From an uncultured Oscillibacter sp. (GTDB lineage: Bacteria > Bacillota > Clostridia > Oscillospirales > Oscillospiraceae), in NCBI GenBank assembly GCA_946494635.1, contig CAMMCS010000070.1, positions 1 through 9,434 on the forward strand: DNA of 9,434 bases, read 5' to 3'. This document shows, one piece after another, positions 1-6,859 of this stretch; position 1 is the first letter of the stretch; every line of letters starts with the position of its first letter. The notes under the pieces are model-generated. The model worked only from the letters and a program-made list of their open reading frames with translations, had not been told where the DNA came from and ran no database searches. A program made the position numbers and the translations under genes.

Positions 1-111
1 TTAGCGGACTTTGCGACGACGACAATGGGGGGTGCATCCCCGCTGGACAAGCCCCTTGTGGGAGCAGCCGCCCCCGAAAGGGGCCCATCCCCTTCAAAAC
101 GCGCAATACCC
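1..111. other. Non-coding stretch at left edge
   Basis: No credible coding region is visible here. The minus-strand frame that ends in TAA at positions 3-1 meets an upstream stop at 94-96 and contains no ATG. The sequence is rich in G and C runs and can form small hairpins, for example GCCCC (70-74) with GGGGC (80-84) and GGGG (29-32) with CCCC (38-41). In related genomes uppS and cdsA often follow frr, but nothing in these bases identifies them, so this is best read as the spacer beyond frr. Confidence 0.4.
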
Positions 112-137
112 CCGGCGGGCAGCTGTGCTCCCGCCGG
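112..137 (-). terminator. Probable terminator hairpin after frr
   Basis: A perfect 8-bp inverted repeat, CCGGCGGG (112-119) and CCCGCCGG (130-137), lies 18 bp beyond the frr stop codon. The loop can extend the stem by three more pairs (AGC 121-123 with GCT 127-129) if C120 is bulged. In the minus-strand transcript the stem is followed by a short run of four T about 10 nt later, so the T-tract is weak and distant. The position after frr supports a terminator, but the poor T-tract makes it uncertain; it could instead be an RNA-stability hairpin. Confidence 0.5.
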
Positions 138-155
138 AGGCCCCGGCAGTGCCGA

Positions 156-713
156 TCACACCGCCATCAATTCCTTTTCCTTCTTGGCCAGCAGATCCTC
201 CAGCTTCTTGCAGCTGTCGTCCGTCAGCTTCTGCAGGTCCTTCTCCGCCTGCTTCAGATCGTCCTCAGTGATCTCGGAGGACTTTTCCTTCTTCTTGAAG
301 GCCTCCATAGCGTCTCGGCGGATGTTGCGGATGGCCACCTTGCCGTTTTCCGCGTACTTGCGGATCTGCTTCACCAGCTCCTTACGGCGCTCTTCCGTCA
401 GCTGAGGGAAATTCAGGCGGATGCTGGCACCGTCGTTCTGGGGATTGATGCCCAGGTCAGAGTTCTGGATGGCCTTTTCGATGCCCTTCACCGCCGTCTT
501 GTCCCAGGGGGAGATCAGCAGGGTGCGGGCGTCGGGAGAGGAGATGGCCGCGATCTGCTGGATGGGGGTGGGGCTTCCGTAGTAGTCCACCATGATCCGG
601 TCCAGCACAGAGGCGTTGGCCCGGCCCGCCCGCACCGCGGCAAAATCCGCCGCCACGGAGTCGATGCTCTTCTTCATCTTGTCCTCGTAAACCTTGTACT
701 CTTCCTTCAACAT
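156..713 (-). CDS. frr: Ribosome recycling factor
   Basis: This 185-residue protein is the usual length for ribosome recycling factor, the cytosolic protein that with EF-G splits the post-termination ribosome so that subunits can be reused. Recognisable family blocks, in order, are AGRANASVLDRI (29-40), YYGSPTPIQQIA (44-55), ISPWDK (67-72), GINPQNDGASIRL (88-100), FPQLTEERRKELVKQ (102-116) and VAIRNIRRDA (126-135); the C-terminal half is the charged helical arm. The ATG at 713 is chosen because an AAGGAAGGA ribosome binding site (730-722) sits 8 nt upstream; a longer reading from a GTG at 734 would place that site inside the gene. It lies 60 bp after pyrH with no terminator visible between, so the two are probably cotranscribed. 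The pyrH-frr pairing is very widely conserved. No oddity is seen in the coding sequence. Confidence 0.97.
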   Translation of the reverse strand: MLKEEYKVYEDKMKKSIDSVAADFAAVRAGRANASVLDRIMVDYYGSPTPIQQIAAISSPDARTLLISPWDKTAVKGIEKAIQNSDLGINPQNDGASIRLNFPQLTEERRKELVKQIRKYAENGKVAIRNIRRDAMEAFKKKEKSSEITEDDLKQAEKDLQKLTDDSCKKLEDLLAKKEKELMAV

Positions 714-773
714 AAAATCGGTCCTTCCTTTCACAGTTGTGTATGGGGAGGCGCTTGCCGCGCAATGAAACGC

Positions 774-1490
774 TTACTCGCGGACAATGGTGCCCACGTT
801 CTCGCCGCACAGGGCCCGGATGATGTTCCTGGGGTCCTTCAGGGCAAACAGCAGCACCGGGATGTGATTGTCCATGGACAGGGACGTGGCGGTGGAATCC
901 ATCACCGCCAGATGCTGGGCCAGCACGTCGTCATAGGTGATGACATCGTACTTTACGGCATTGGGGTCCTTGGCCGGGTCGGCGCTGTAGACGCCGTCCA
1001 CGTTCTTGGCCAGCAGGATCACGTCGGCGTTGATCTCCGCCGCCCGCAGGACGGCCGCCGTGTCCGTGGAAAAATAGGGGTTGCCGGTACCGGCGCCGAA
1101 GATCACCGCTCTCCCCTTCTCCAGGTGCCGGATAGCCCGGGAGCGGATGTAGGGCTCAGCGATGGCCCGCATCTCAATGGCGGTCTGTACCCGGACAGGG
1201 ATGCCCTTCTGCTCGCACACATCGGCCACCGCCAGGGCGTTCATCACCGTGGCCAGCATGCCCATGTGGTCGGCCCGGGTGCGCTCCATGGCGCCGCCGC
1301 TGTTCTTGGCGCCCCGCCAGAAGTTGCCGCCGCCCACCACCAGGCCCACCTGGACGCCCATGTCCAGGCACTCCTTGATGACGTCGCAGACGCTGCCGAT
1401 CATCTCAAAATCCAGGCCGGTGTGCTTGTCGCCGGCCAGGGCCTCGCCGCTGATCTTCAGCAGGACCCGCTTGTAAACAGGCTTTGCCAT
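774..1490 (-). CDS. pyrH: Uridylate (UMP) kinase
   Basis: This 238-residue protein belongs to the bacterial hexameric UMP kinase family, which phosphorylates UMP to UDP with ATP in pyrimidine nucleotide synthesis and is related to amino-acid kinases rather than to eukaryotic UMP/CMP kinases. Visible motifs are the N-terminal KRVLLKISGEAL (7-18), the nucleotide-binding VVGGGNFWRG (51-60), DHMGMLATVMNALAV (74-88), the UMP-binding GTGNPYFSTDTAAVLRA (134-150), LLAKNVDGVYSADP (159-172) and MDSTATSLSMDN (197-208). The ATG at 1490 is preceded by GGAGGG with 7-nt spacing, which decides it against a longer reading to 1613 whose extra 41 residues do not resemble the family. It is separated from engB by a strong hairpin and so probably has its own promoter in 1491-1600. 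The usual upstream partners rpsB and tsf are not next to it here. Family members are commonly regulated by GTP and UTP. Confidence 0.97.
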   Translation of the reverse strand: MAKPVYKRVLLKISGEALAGDKHTGLDFEMIGSVCDVIKECLDMGVQVGLVVGGGNFWRGAKNSGGAMERTRADHMGMLATVMNALAVADVCEQKGIPVRVQTAIEMRAIAEPYIRSRAIRHLEKGRAVIFGAGTGNPYFSTDTAAVLRAAEINADVILLAKNVDGVYSADPAKDPNAVKYDVITYDDVLAQHLAVMDSTATSLSMDNHIPVLLFALKDPRNIIRALCGENVGTIVRE

Positions 1491-1533
1491 GATAAAACCC
1501 TCCGTCTGTTTCTGCTCTGAAAATGTCATTGCT

Positions 1534-1562
1534 ATTTTAGCGTATTTTTCCGCTTTTGCATA
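1534..1562 (-). promoter_or_regulatory. Candidate pyrH promoter
   Basis: On the minus strand a TAAAAT hexamer (1539-1534) matches the -10 consensus at five of six positions and lies about 43 bp upstream of the pyrH start. A sequence 17 bp further up, TATGCA (1562-1557), matches the -35 consensus at only three of six. The hexamer sits in a small palindrome, GCTA-TTT-TAGC (1531-1541). The area is notably AT-rich compared with the genes around it, and a terminator-like hairpin lies just upstream, which argues that pyrH needs its own start. The exact box assignment is inference. Confidence 0.4.
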
Positions 1563-1613
1563 GGGGGTAGACAAAGTTTTTCCGAAAATCGGCAGAGCCG
1601 CGGGCAGCGGCAA

Positions 1614-1643
1614 AGAGGAGCGGGCCCGCAGGCCCGCTCCTCT
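1614..1643 (-). terminator. Strong hairpin, probable terminator after engB
   Basis: A perfect 13-bp inverted repeat, AGAGGAGCGGGCC (1614-1626) and GGCCCGCTCCTCT (1631-1643), encloses a 4-nt loop and begins 9 bp beyond the engB stop. In the minus-strand transcript it ends in a short T run (CTTTG), less than a classical T-tract. Stem stability and placement at the end of the tig-to-engB gene run, just before a separate AT-rich promoter region, support an intrinsic terminator. No gene on the plus strand would use it. Confidence 0.75.
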
Positions 1644-1652
1644 GGTTTGCGC

Positions 1653-2246
1653 CTATTCACAGGACGCCGTCAGGCGCCGGATCAGTTCGTCCTTCCCGTC
1701 TCCCTTCTCCGCGGAAAAGGGGATCAGGATATCCCCCTCCGTCAGCTCCAGGGTCTCCCGGATCAGGGTCAGGGCCGGCTCCACCTGGGATTTTTTCAGC
1801 TTATCCAGCTTGTTGGCCACCACGATCTCCGGACAGCCGGTCTGACGGAACCAGTCGTGCATCGTGAGGTCGTTGGCCGTGGGCTTGTGGCGGATGTCCA
1901 CGATCAGCACCCCGGCGGTGATCCGGTCCGCCTCCTGCTGAAAGTAGGTCTCCATCAGCCGGGCCCACCGCTCCCGCTCTGCCTGGGACACCTTGGCGTA
2001 GCCATACCCCGGCAGATCCACCAGATAGGCCCGGCTGTCAATGAGAAAATAGTTCACCTGGGTGGTCTTGCCCGGGGAAGCGCCCACATAGGCCAGGTTC
2101 TTCCGCCCCACCAGCCGGTTGATGACAGAGCTCTTGCCCACGTTGGAGCGGCCCGCGAAGGCAAACTGGGGCAGGCCGTCCCGAAGGAAGTCCGCCGGCT
2201 TTCCGGCGGAGCGGACAAACCCTGCCTTGGCGAAATTCAAAGGCAT
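1653..2246 (-). CDS. engB: Ribosome biogenesis GTP-binding protein EngB/YsxC
   Basis: This 197-residue GTPase of the TrmE-Era-EngA-EngB-Septin-like group assists late assembly of the 50S ribosomal subunit. All GTP-binding motifs are present: G1 GRSNVGKS (32-39), the G2 region GKTTQVNYF (59-67), G3 DLPGYGY (77-83), G4 NKLD (145-148) and G5 SAEKG (178-182). The ATG at 2246 is preferred because AAAGGAG (2260-2254) is 7 nt upstream; another ATG two codons earlier (2252) would be only about 1 nt from that site. The ribosome binding site overlaps the lon stop codon, so translation is probably coupled to lon. Position directly after lon matches the Bacillus and Clostridium arrangement lonA-ysxC. The gene ends 9 bp before a strong hairpin. 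No defects are visible. Confidence 0.96.
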   Translation of the reverse strand: MPLNFAKAGFVRSAGKPADFLRDGLPQFAFAGRSNVGKSSVINRLVGRKNLAYVGASPGKTTQVNYFLIDSRAYLVDLPGYGYAKVSQAERERWARLMETYFQQEADRITAGVLIVDIRHKPTANDLTMHDWFRQTGCPEIVVANKLDKLKKSQVEPALTLIRETLELTEGDILIPFSAEKGDGKDELIRRLTASCE

Positions 2247-2253
2247 CGGCATA

Positions 2254-2261
2254 CTCCTTTA
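2254..2261 (-). promoter_or_regulatory. engB ribosome binding site overlapping lon stop
   Basis: The minus-strand sequence TAAAGGAG contains the lon stop codon TAA (2261-2259) merged with the AAAGGAG ribosome binding site of engB. The site is 7 nt from the ATG at 2246 and nearly touches the in-frame ATG at 2252, so it decides for the downstream start. The overlap suggests that ribosomes ending lon help to start engB. Confidence 0.75.
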
Positions 2262-4679
2262 CTGCCGCACAGCTTCGCGGCCGCTCTCCCGCCCCGGCGG
2301 CGTGAAGGACGCCACGGGATCCGCCACCTCTTCCCGGATGGGATCCCGCTCCGGGCACAGTGCGGCGGCGAACACCTGATCCACCGTCTCCACCGGGATG
2401 AACCGCAGAGCCGCCCGGACCGTCTGGTCGATCTCCTCCAGATCCCGGACGTTGTCCTTGGGGATCAGCACCGTGGTGATGCCGTTTCGGAGGGCGGCCA
2501 TGGTCTTTTCCTTCAGGCCGCCGATAGGCAGCACCCGGCCCCGTAAAGTGACTTCGCCTGTCATTGCGATGCCGGCCTTGATCTTACGCCCTGTCAGCGC
2601 AGAGAGCATGGCCGTGGTGACGGCGATGCCGGCACTGGGGCCGTCCTTGGGCACGGCGCCCTCCGGGAAGTGGACATGGATGTCCTTCGTCTTGTAAAAA
2701 TCCGCCTCGATGCCCAACACCGCCGCCCGGCTCCGCAGGCAGCTGAGGGCCGCCTGGGCGGATTCCTTCATCACGTCGCCCAGATTTCCGGTGAGCTCCA
2801 GCTTTCCGGAGCCCTCCATGACGTTGACCTCCACTTCCAGGATCTCGCCGCCGGCCTCGGTCCAGGCCAGGCCGTTCACCACGCCGATCTCCTCCCGCTC
2901 TGTGTGGAGGGACGGGGGGAAGGGCTGGCAGTCCAGGAACTTGGGCAGCTCTTCTTCTGTAACGGCAATTCGCTTGACAGCCCCCTCCAGCAGGCGCATA
3001 TCCGCCTTCCGGCAGATGGCCGCCAGACGCCGCTCCAGCTGGCGGACGCCGGACTCCCGGGTGTAGTCCCGGATGACCGCCCGGTACACATCGTCGCTGA
3101 TGCGGACACTGCCCTTTTTCAAACCGTGCTCCGCCAGCTGTTTGGGAAACAGGTGGCGCTTGGCGATCTGCAGTTTTTCCTCGTCGGTGTAGGAGTTCAG
3201 CTGGATGACCTCCATCCGGTCCAGCAGGGGCCGGGGGATGGTCTCCGTAGTATTGGCAGTGGTGATGAACATGACCTTGCTGAGATCCACCGGGATCTCC
3301 AGGAAATGGTCCCGGAAGGCGCTGTTCTGCTCGCTGTCCAGCACCTCCAGCAGGGCGGAGGCCGGGTCACCCCGGTAGTCGTTGCCCAGCTTGTCGATCT
3401 CATCCAGCAGCAGCAGCGGGTTCATGGACCCGGAGCGGCTGATGGCCTCGATGATGCGGCCGGGCATGGAGCCGATGTACGTCTTGCGGTGGCCCCGGAT
3501 GTCCGCCTCGTCCCGGACGCCGCCCAGGGACAGGCGGGCCAGCTTCCGGTTCAAGGCCTTGGCAACACTGATGGCGATGGAGGTTTTGCCCACGCCCGGC
3601 GGGCCCACCAGGCAGAGGATCTGCCCCTTTGCGTCCGGGTTCATCTGCCGGACGGCAATGGTCTCCAAAATCCGCTCCTTGACCTTCTCCAGGCCGAAGT
3701 GGTCGTGCTCCAGCACCTTCCGGGCGGCGTCCACACTGACCCGCTCCCGGGTGGTGGTGTTCCAGGGCATCTCCAGGCACACATCCAGGTAGTTGCGGAT
3801 CACAGCCCCCTCGGCGGAGCCGAAGGGCTGCTTGGCCAGCTTGTTGACCTCCTTCAGCAGATGCTTCTCCGTCTCCTCCGGCAGCTGGAGAGCCAGCACC
3901 TCCTGGCGGTAGGCCTCGATCTCATCCTCCTCGCCGTCGGCGCCCTCCCCCAGCTCATTCTGCAGGACCTGAATCTGGGTGCGCAGGATCTGGTCCCGCT
4001 GGGTACGGGCCAGCTGGTCCCGGACCTTGCCCTCCATCTCGTGCTCAAAGCCCAGCACGTTGTTCTCCCGCACCAGGAAGCCGTTCAGCTTCCGCAGCCG
4101 GGCAAAGGGAGAGAACTCCTCCAGGATCTCCTGTTTGTCGGTGTAGCGCAGAGCGATGTTCTGGGCGATGTAGTCCGCCAGGAAGCCGGGGTCCCGGCTG
4201 TCCATAACAGCGGTGGCCACCTCTTCCGGCACACCGCTGGCCAGCTGGGCGTACTCCCCGAAGAGGGTATAGGTCTGGCGCAGCAGGGCCTCCGTCCGGG
4301 GGCTCTTCCGCATGGCTTCAGAGGGGGGCTCCTCCGGCACAGCCTCCACATTGGCCTGGAGGAAGGGCTCCGTCTGCCACAGGCGGCGCAGATGGGCCCG
4401 CCGGCGGCCCTCCACCATCACCCGGACGGCAGAGGCTCCCAGCCGCAGCACCTGGGTGATATGGGAGACGGTGCCGATGGTATACAGATCCTTCTCCCCC
4501 GGCGCGTTCACGCCGATCTCCCGCTGGGTCACCAGGAAGATGTCCTGGTCCTCCTCCATGGCCCGCTCCAGGGCCGCGATGGAGATTCGCCGTTCCACAT
4601 CCAGGGTCAGGCTCATGTGGGGAAACACCGTCAGGCCCCGAAGGGGCAGGACAGGAAGGTTCCATGTGGTCAGTTCCAT
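2259..4679 (-). CDS. lon: ATP-dependent Lon protease (LonA)
   Basis: This 806-residue soluble protein is a complete LonA, the hexameric AAA+ serine protease that unfolds and degrades misfolded proteins and selected regulators. An N-terminal substrate-binding LON domain (about 8-200) and a helical segment (about 200-310) precede the AAA+ module with Walker A GPPGVGKT (359-366), Walker B LLLLDEID (422-429), a sensor-1 region ITTAN (472-476) and DRME (487-490). The C-terminal protease domain carries the catalytic serine in KDGPSAG (S682) and lysine in GGLKEK (K725), spaced 43 residues apart as in the family. A tail of about 30 residues beyond the protease fold is rich in charged residues and prolines. 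There is no membrane segment, so it is not LonB; the lonB gene often found next to lonA in Bacillus is absent. An AAAGGA site lies about 11 nt upstream of the ATG. clpX precedes it by 91 bp, and engB is coupled to its end. Confidence 0.98.
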   Translation of the reverse strand: MELTTWNLPVLPLRGLTVFPHMSLTLDVERRISIAALERAMEEDQDIFLVTQREIGVNAPGEKDLYTIGTVSHITQVLRLGASAVRVMVEGRRRAHLRRLWQTEPFLQANVEAVPEEPPSEAMRKSPRTEALLRQTYTLFGEYAQLASGVPEEVATAVMDSRDPGFLADYIAQNIALRYTDKQEILEEFSPFARLRKLNGFLVRENNVLGFEHEMEGKVRDQLARTQRDQILRTQIQVLQNELGEGADGEEDEIEAYRQEVLALQLPEETEKHLLKEVNKLAKQPFGSAEGAVIRNYLDVCLEMPWNTTTRERVSVDAARKVLEHDHFGLEKVKERILETIAVRQMNPDAKGQILCLVGPPGVGKTSIAISVAKALNRKLARLSLGGVRDEADIRGHRKTYIGSMPGRIIEAISRSGSMNPLLLLDEIDKLGNDYRGDPASALLEVLDSEQNSAFRDHFLEIPVDLSKVMFITTANTTETIPRPLLDRMEVIQLNSYTDEEKLQIAKRHLFPKQLAEHGLKKGSVRISDDVYRAVIRDYTRESGVRQLERRLAAICRKADMRLLEGAVKRIAVTEEELPKFLDCQPFPPSLHTEREEIGVVNGLAWTEAGGEILEVEVNVMEGSGKLELTGNLGDVMKESAQAALSCLRSRAAVLGIEADFYKTKDIHVHFPEGAVPKDGPSAGIAVTTAMLSALTGRKIKAGIAMTGEVTLRGRVLPIGGLKEKTMAALRNGITTVLIPKDNVRDLEEIDQTVRAALRFIPVETVDQVFAAALCPERDPIREEVADPVASFTPPGRESGREAVRQ

Positions 4680-4710
4680 TTGCTCGTTGTTCCTTTCTGA
4701 GGGATCAGGC

Positions 4711-4727
4711 GCATTTTGAAGAAATGC
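4711..4727 (-). repeat. Small hairpin in the lon leader
   Basis: GCATTT (4711-4716) and AAATGC (4722-4727) form a 6-bp stem with a 5-nt loop, about 30 bp upstream of the lon start and next to a larger GC-rich hairpin. In the minus-strand transcript it lies 14 bp ahead of the lon ribosome binding site. Its role is unknown; it could be chance or a minor leader structure. Confidence 0.35.
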
Positions 4728-4729
4728 AG

Positions 4730-4760
4730 GAGGGAGAGGCGCGGTCAGCGTCCCTCCCTC
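4730..4760. terminator. Hairpin between clpX and lon, possible terminator or attenuator
   Basis: GAGGGAG (4730-4736) pairs with CTCCCTC (4754-4760). In the minus-strand RNA the stem can extend with a G-U and a G-C pair, one A-C mismatch and a CGC/GCG segment to about 12 bp around a 5-nt loop. It begins 10 bp after the clpX stop. The only clean T run (4761-4764) lies on the plus-strand side, while on the coding (minus) side the stem is followed by a mixed sequence. It therefore looks more like a terminator in the antisense direction, or a partial terminator or stability element for clpX mRNA, than a full stop before lon. Confidence 0.45.
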
Positions 4761-4770
4761 TTTTGATGCG

Positions 4771-6093
4771 TTAAGACGCCGACGCGGGGGTCTTGGGACC
4801 GGAGGAGGATCTCCCCTCTCCCTTGCCGGTGTTCAGTTTCACGGAATAGTTGATCTTATTGGGGTCCCGGGTCAGCACAGGACCGCTTTTGCCCTCGACG
4901 CAATCCTTGGTAATGACTGCCTTCACCACCGTGGGATCCGACGGGATCTCGTACTCCATGGGGGTCAGGATGCCCTCCATGACGGCCCGCAGGCCCCGGG
5001 CGCCGATGTTCCGCGCGATGGCCAGGTCGGCGATGGCCTCCAGGGCCTCCGGCTCGAACTCCAGGTCCACCTCGTCGTACTCCATCAGCTTCTTGTACTG
5101 CTTCACCAGGGCGTTCTTGGGCTCAGTGAGGATGCGAACCAGGTCCTCCCGCCTCAGCGCGTTCAGCGAGGCGATGACCGGCAGGCGGCCTACCAGCTCC
5201 GGAATGATGCCGAACTTCAGCAGATCGTGGGGCTGAACCTCGTGCAGGATCTTGCTGATGTCCTTGTCCTTCTTCCCCTGGACGTTGGCGCCGAAGCCGA
5301 TGGACTTCTGATCCAGCCGCCGCTCGATGATCTTCTCCAGGCCATCAAAGGCGCCGCCGCAGATGAAGAGGATGTTCTTGGTGTTTACCTGGATGAACTC
5401 CTGATGGGGGTGCTTCCGGCCACCCTGAGGAGGCACGTTGGCCACTGTCCCCTCCACGATCTTCAGCAGAGCCTGCTGCACACCCTCGCCGGACACATCC
5501 CGGGTGATGGAGGTATTCTCACTCTTCCGGGCGATCTTGTCGATCTCGTCCACATAGATGATGCCGTGCTCCGCCCGCTCCACGTCAAAGTCGGCAGCCT
5601 GGAGCAGCCGCAGCAGGATGTTCTCCACATCGTCGCCCACATAGCCGGCCTCCGTCAGGGTGGTGGCGTCCGCGATGGCAAAGGGCACCTTCAGGATTCG
5701 GGCCAGGGTCTGGGCGAACAGGGTCTTGCCGGAGCCGGTGGGCCCCAGCAGCAGGATGTTGCTCTTCTGCAGCTCCACATCCTCGTCCCCGCCGAAGTAG
5801 ATGCGCTTGTAGTGGTTGTACACCGCCACGCTCAGCGCCACCTTGGCCTCATCCTGGCCGATCACATACTGGTCCAGGACCTCCTTGATCTCCTTGGGAG
5901 TGGGCAGCTGATCCGGCAGATCCTCCAGCACGCTGGTGGAGACGTCGTCAAATCCGTCGCCCAGCAGGCTCATGCACAGCTGCACGCACTCATCGCAGAT
6001 CCGCACGCCAGGCCCCTGAATCATCCGGTGGACCTGGCTTTCATGCTTACCGCAGAAGGAACACCGCAGCCCCTTCTTACTCTCGTCACTCAT
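4771..6093 (-). CDS. clpX: ATP-dependent Clp protease ATP-binding subunit ClpX
   Basis: This 440-residue AAA+ unfoldase recognises tagged substrates and threads them into ClpP. The N-terminal zinc-binding domain has four cysteines (C11, C14, C33, C36). The ATPase module shows Walker A GPTGSGKT (117-124), the pore loop GYVG (150-153), Walker B IIYVDEID (178-185), the RKH loop (226-228), the ClpP-docking tripeptide IGF (265-267) and the sensor-2 region GARGLRAVMEG (364-374). The IGF loop shows that it is a true ClpP partner rather than an orphan unfoldase. The ATG at 6093 is preceded by GAGG with about 8-nt spacing; a longer in-frame reading to 6174 adds 27 residues unlike ClpX. The last 20 residues are a serine- and glycine-rich tail. 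It follows clpP by 181 bp, a longer spacer than usual for a tight operon and unusually rich in inverted repeats. Confidence 0.98.
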   Translation of the reverse strand: MSDESKKGLRCSFCGKHESQVHRMIQGPGVRICDECVQLCMSLLGDGFDDVSTSVLEDLPDQLPTPKEIKEVLDQYVIGQDEAKVALSVAVYNHYKRIYFGGDEDVELQKSNILLLGPTGSGKTLFAQTLARILKVPFAIADATTLTEAGYVGDDVENILLRLLQAADFDVERAEHGIIYVDEIDKIARKSENTSITRDVSGEGVQQALLKIVEGTVANVPPQGGRKHPHQEFIQVNTKNILFICGGAFDGLEKIIERRLDQKSIGFGANVQGKKDKDISKILHEVQPHDLLKFGIIPELVGRLPVIASLNALRREDLVRILTEPKNALVKQYKKLMEYDEVDLEFEPEALEAIADLAIARNIGARGLRAVMEGILTPMEYEIPSDPTVVKAVITKDCVEGKSGPVLTRDPNKINYSVKLNTGKGEGRSSSGPKTPASAS

Positions 6094-6274
6094 GATAATA
6101 ACCTCATTTGGATTTTTGCGCAAAAGTCCGTCTGGAAGCCCGGAACCCGCCCAACTGCAGGAGAAGTCCTGCATGGGGCCGGGCAGACTGGCCGCTTCGC
6201 GTCCCAGCTTCCGCAGCGGAACCCTGCCGCGAAGCGCCTGCTGTCAGATGATACTGTCAGATTTCCAGCAGGAC
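6094..6274 (-). other. Structured clpP-clpX spacer
   Basis: This non-coding spacer contains several exact repeats. CCTGCTG (6237-6243) and CAGCAGG (6266-6272) form an inverted repeat starting just after the clpP stop, and it overlaps two direct copies of CTGTCAGAT (6241-6249 and 6254-6262). CGCTTCGCG (6193-6201) pairs with CGCGAAGCG (6228-6236) around an inner TTCCGC/GCGGAA palindrome (6209-6221). TGCAGGA (6156-6162) pairs with TCCTGCA (6167-6173) across a 4-nt loop. The palindrome TTTTGCGCAAAA lies at 6114-6125, about 20 bp before the clpX start. None of the stems is followed by a good T-tract, and I see no convincing -35/-10 pair. Roles in mRNA processing, stability or regulation of clpX are possible but unproven. 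Confidence 0.6.
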
Positions 6275-6859
6275 TTATTTCTTATTCGTGATGATCTTGT
6301 CGATCAGGCCGAAGTCCAGGGCCTCCTGGGCGGTCATCCAGTTGTCCCGTTCCGAGACCTCCTTGATCTGCTCCGGGGTCTTTCCCGTGTTGTTCGCCAG
6401 GATCTCGTTCAGGTTCTTCTTGATCCGCAGGAAGTGCTCCACATCGATCTCCATGTCCGTCACCTTGCCCTTGGTGCCGGCGGAGGGCTGATGGATCATG
6501 ATCTCCGCGTTGGGCAGGGCGATGCGCTTGCCCTTGGCGCCGGAGCTGAGCAGGAACGCGCCCATGCTGGCAGCCATGCCGATGCAGATGGTGGACACAT
6601 CGCACTTCACATACTGCATGGTATCATAGATGGCCATGCCGTCCGTCACAGAGCCGCCGGGGCTGTTGATATACAGCTGGATGTCCTTGTCGGGATCCTG
6701 GGCCTCCAGATACAGCAGCTGGGCGACCACAAGGCTGGCCGTGGTGGCGTTGACCTCCTCGCCAAGAAAGACAATCCGGTCGTTCAGCAGGCGGGAAAAG
6801 ATGTCATAGGACCGCTCGCCTCGGTTGGTCTGTTCCACGACATAAGGGACTAAGCTCAT
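6275..6859 (-). CDS. clpP: ATP-dependent Clp protease proteolytic subunit ClpP
   Basis: This 194-residue protein is the tetradecameric serine peptidase that forms the degradation chamber for ClpX and other Clp unfoldases in the cytosol. The catalytic triad is visible as S98 in GMAASMG (94-100), H123 in MIHQPSAG (121-128) and D172 in SERDNW (169-174). The substrate-binding segment INSPGGSV (64-71) and the N-terminal VPYVVEQTNRGERSYDIFSRLL (4-25) are typical of Firmicutes ClpP. The ATG at 6859 is preceded by GAGGAGG with 8-nt spacing; an in-frame reading up to 7078 adds 73 GC-rich-leader residues that do not resemble the family. It lies between tig and clpX, the same relative order as in Escherichia coli and many clostridia. 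A long leader with a large inverted repeat around a -10-like sequence suggests its own regulated promoter. Confidence 0.98.
   Translation of the reverse strand: MSLVPYVVEQTNRGERSYDIFSRLLNDRIVFLGEEVNATTASLVVAQLLYLEAQDPDKDIQLYINSPGGSVTDGMAIYDTMQYVKCDVSTICIGMAASMGAFLLSSGAKGKRIALPNAEIMIHQPSAGTKGKVTDMEIDVEHFLRIKKNLNEILANNTGKTPEQIKEVSERDNWMTAQEALDFGLIDKIITNKK

Noticed and set aside
70..84. GCCCC/GGGGC hairpin as a second terminator after frr
   Set aside because: Only a 5-bp stem, not followed by T residues on either strand, within a region made of C and G runs where such pairings are frequent by chance.
1..96. Possible end of a minus-strand gene at positions 1-3 (TAA)
   Set aside because: The frame is closed by a stop at 94-96 with no ATG between, leaving at most about 30 codons with no recognisable content.
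2670..4700. Long plus-strand open frame opposite lon
   Set aside because: It is a leucine-, glycine- and histidine-rich shadow frame antisense to an unmistakable Lon protease, with no recognisable domain, and is expected from GC-rich codon use.
6094..6174. 27-residue N-terminal extension of ClpX
   Set aside because: The extension falls in the repeat-rich spacer, does not resemble ClpX, and the ATG at 6093 has a proper ribosome binding site just before the zinc-binding domain.
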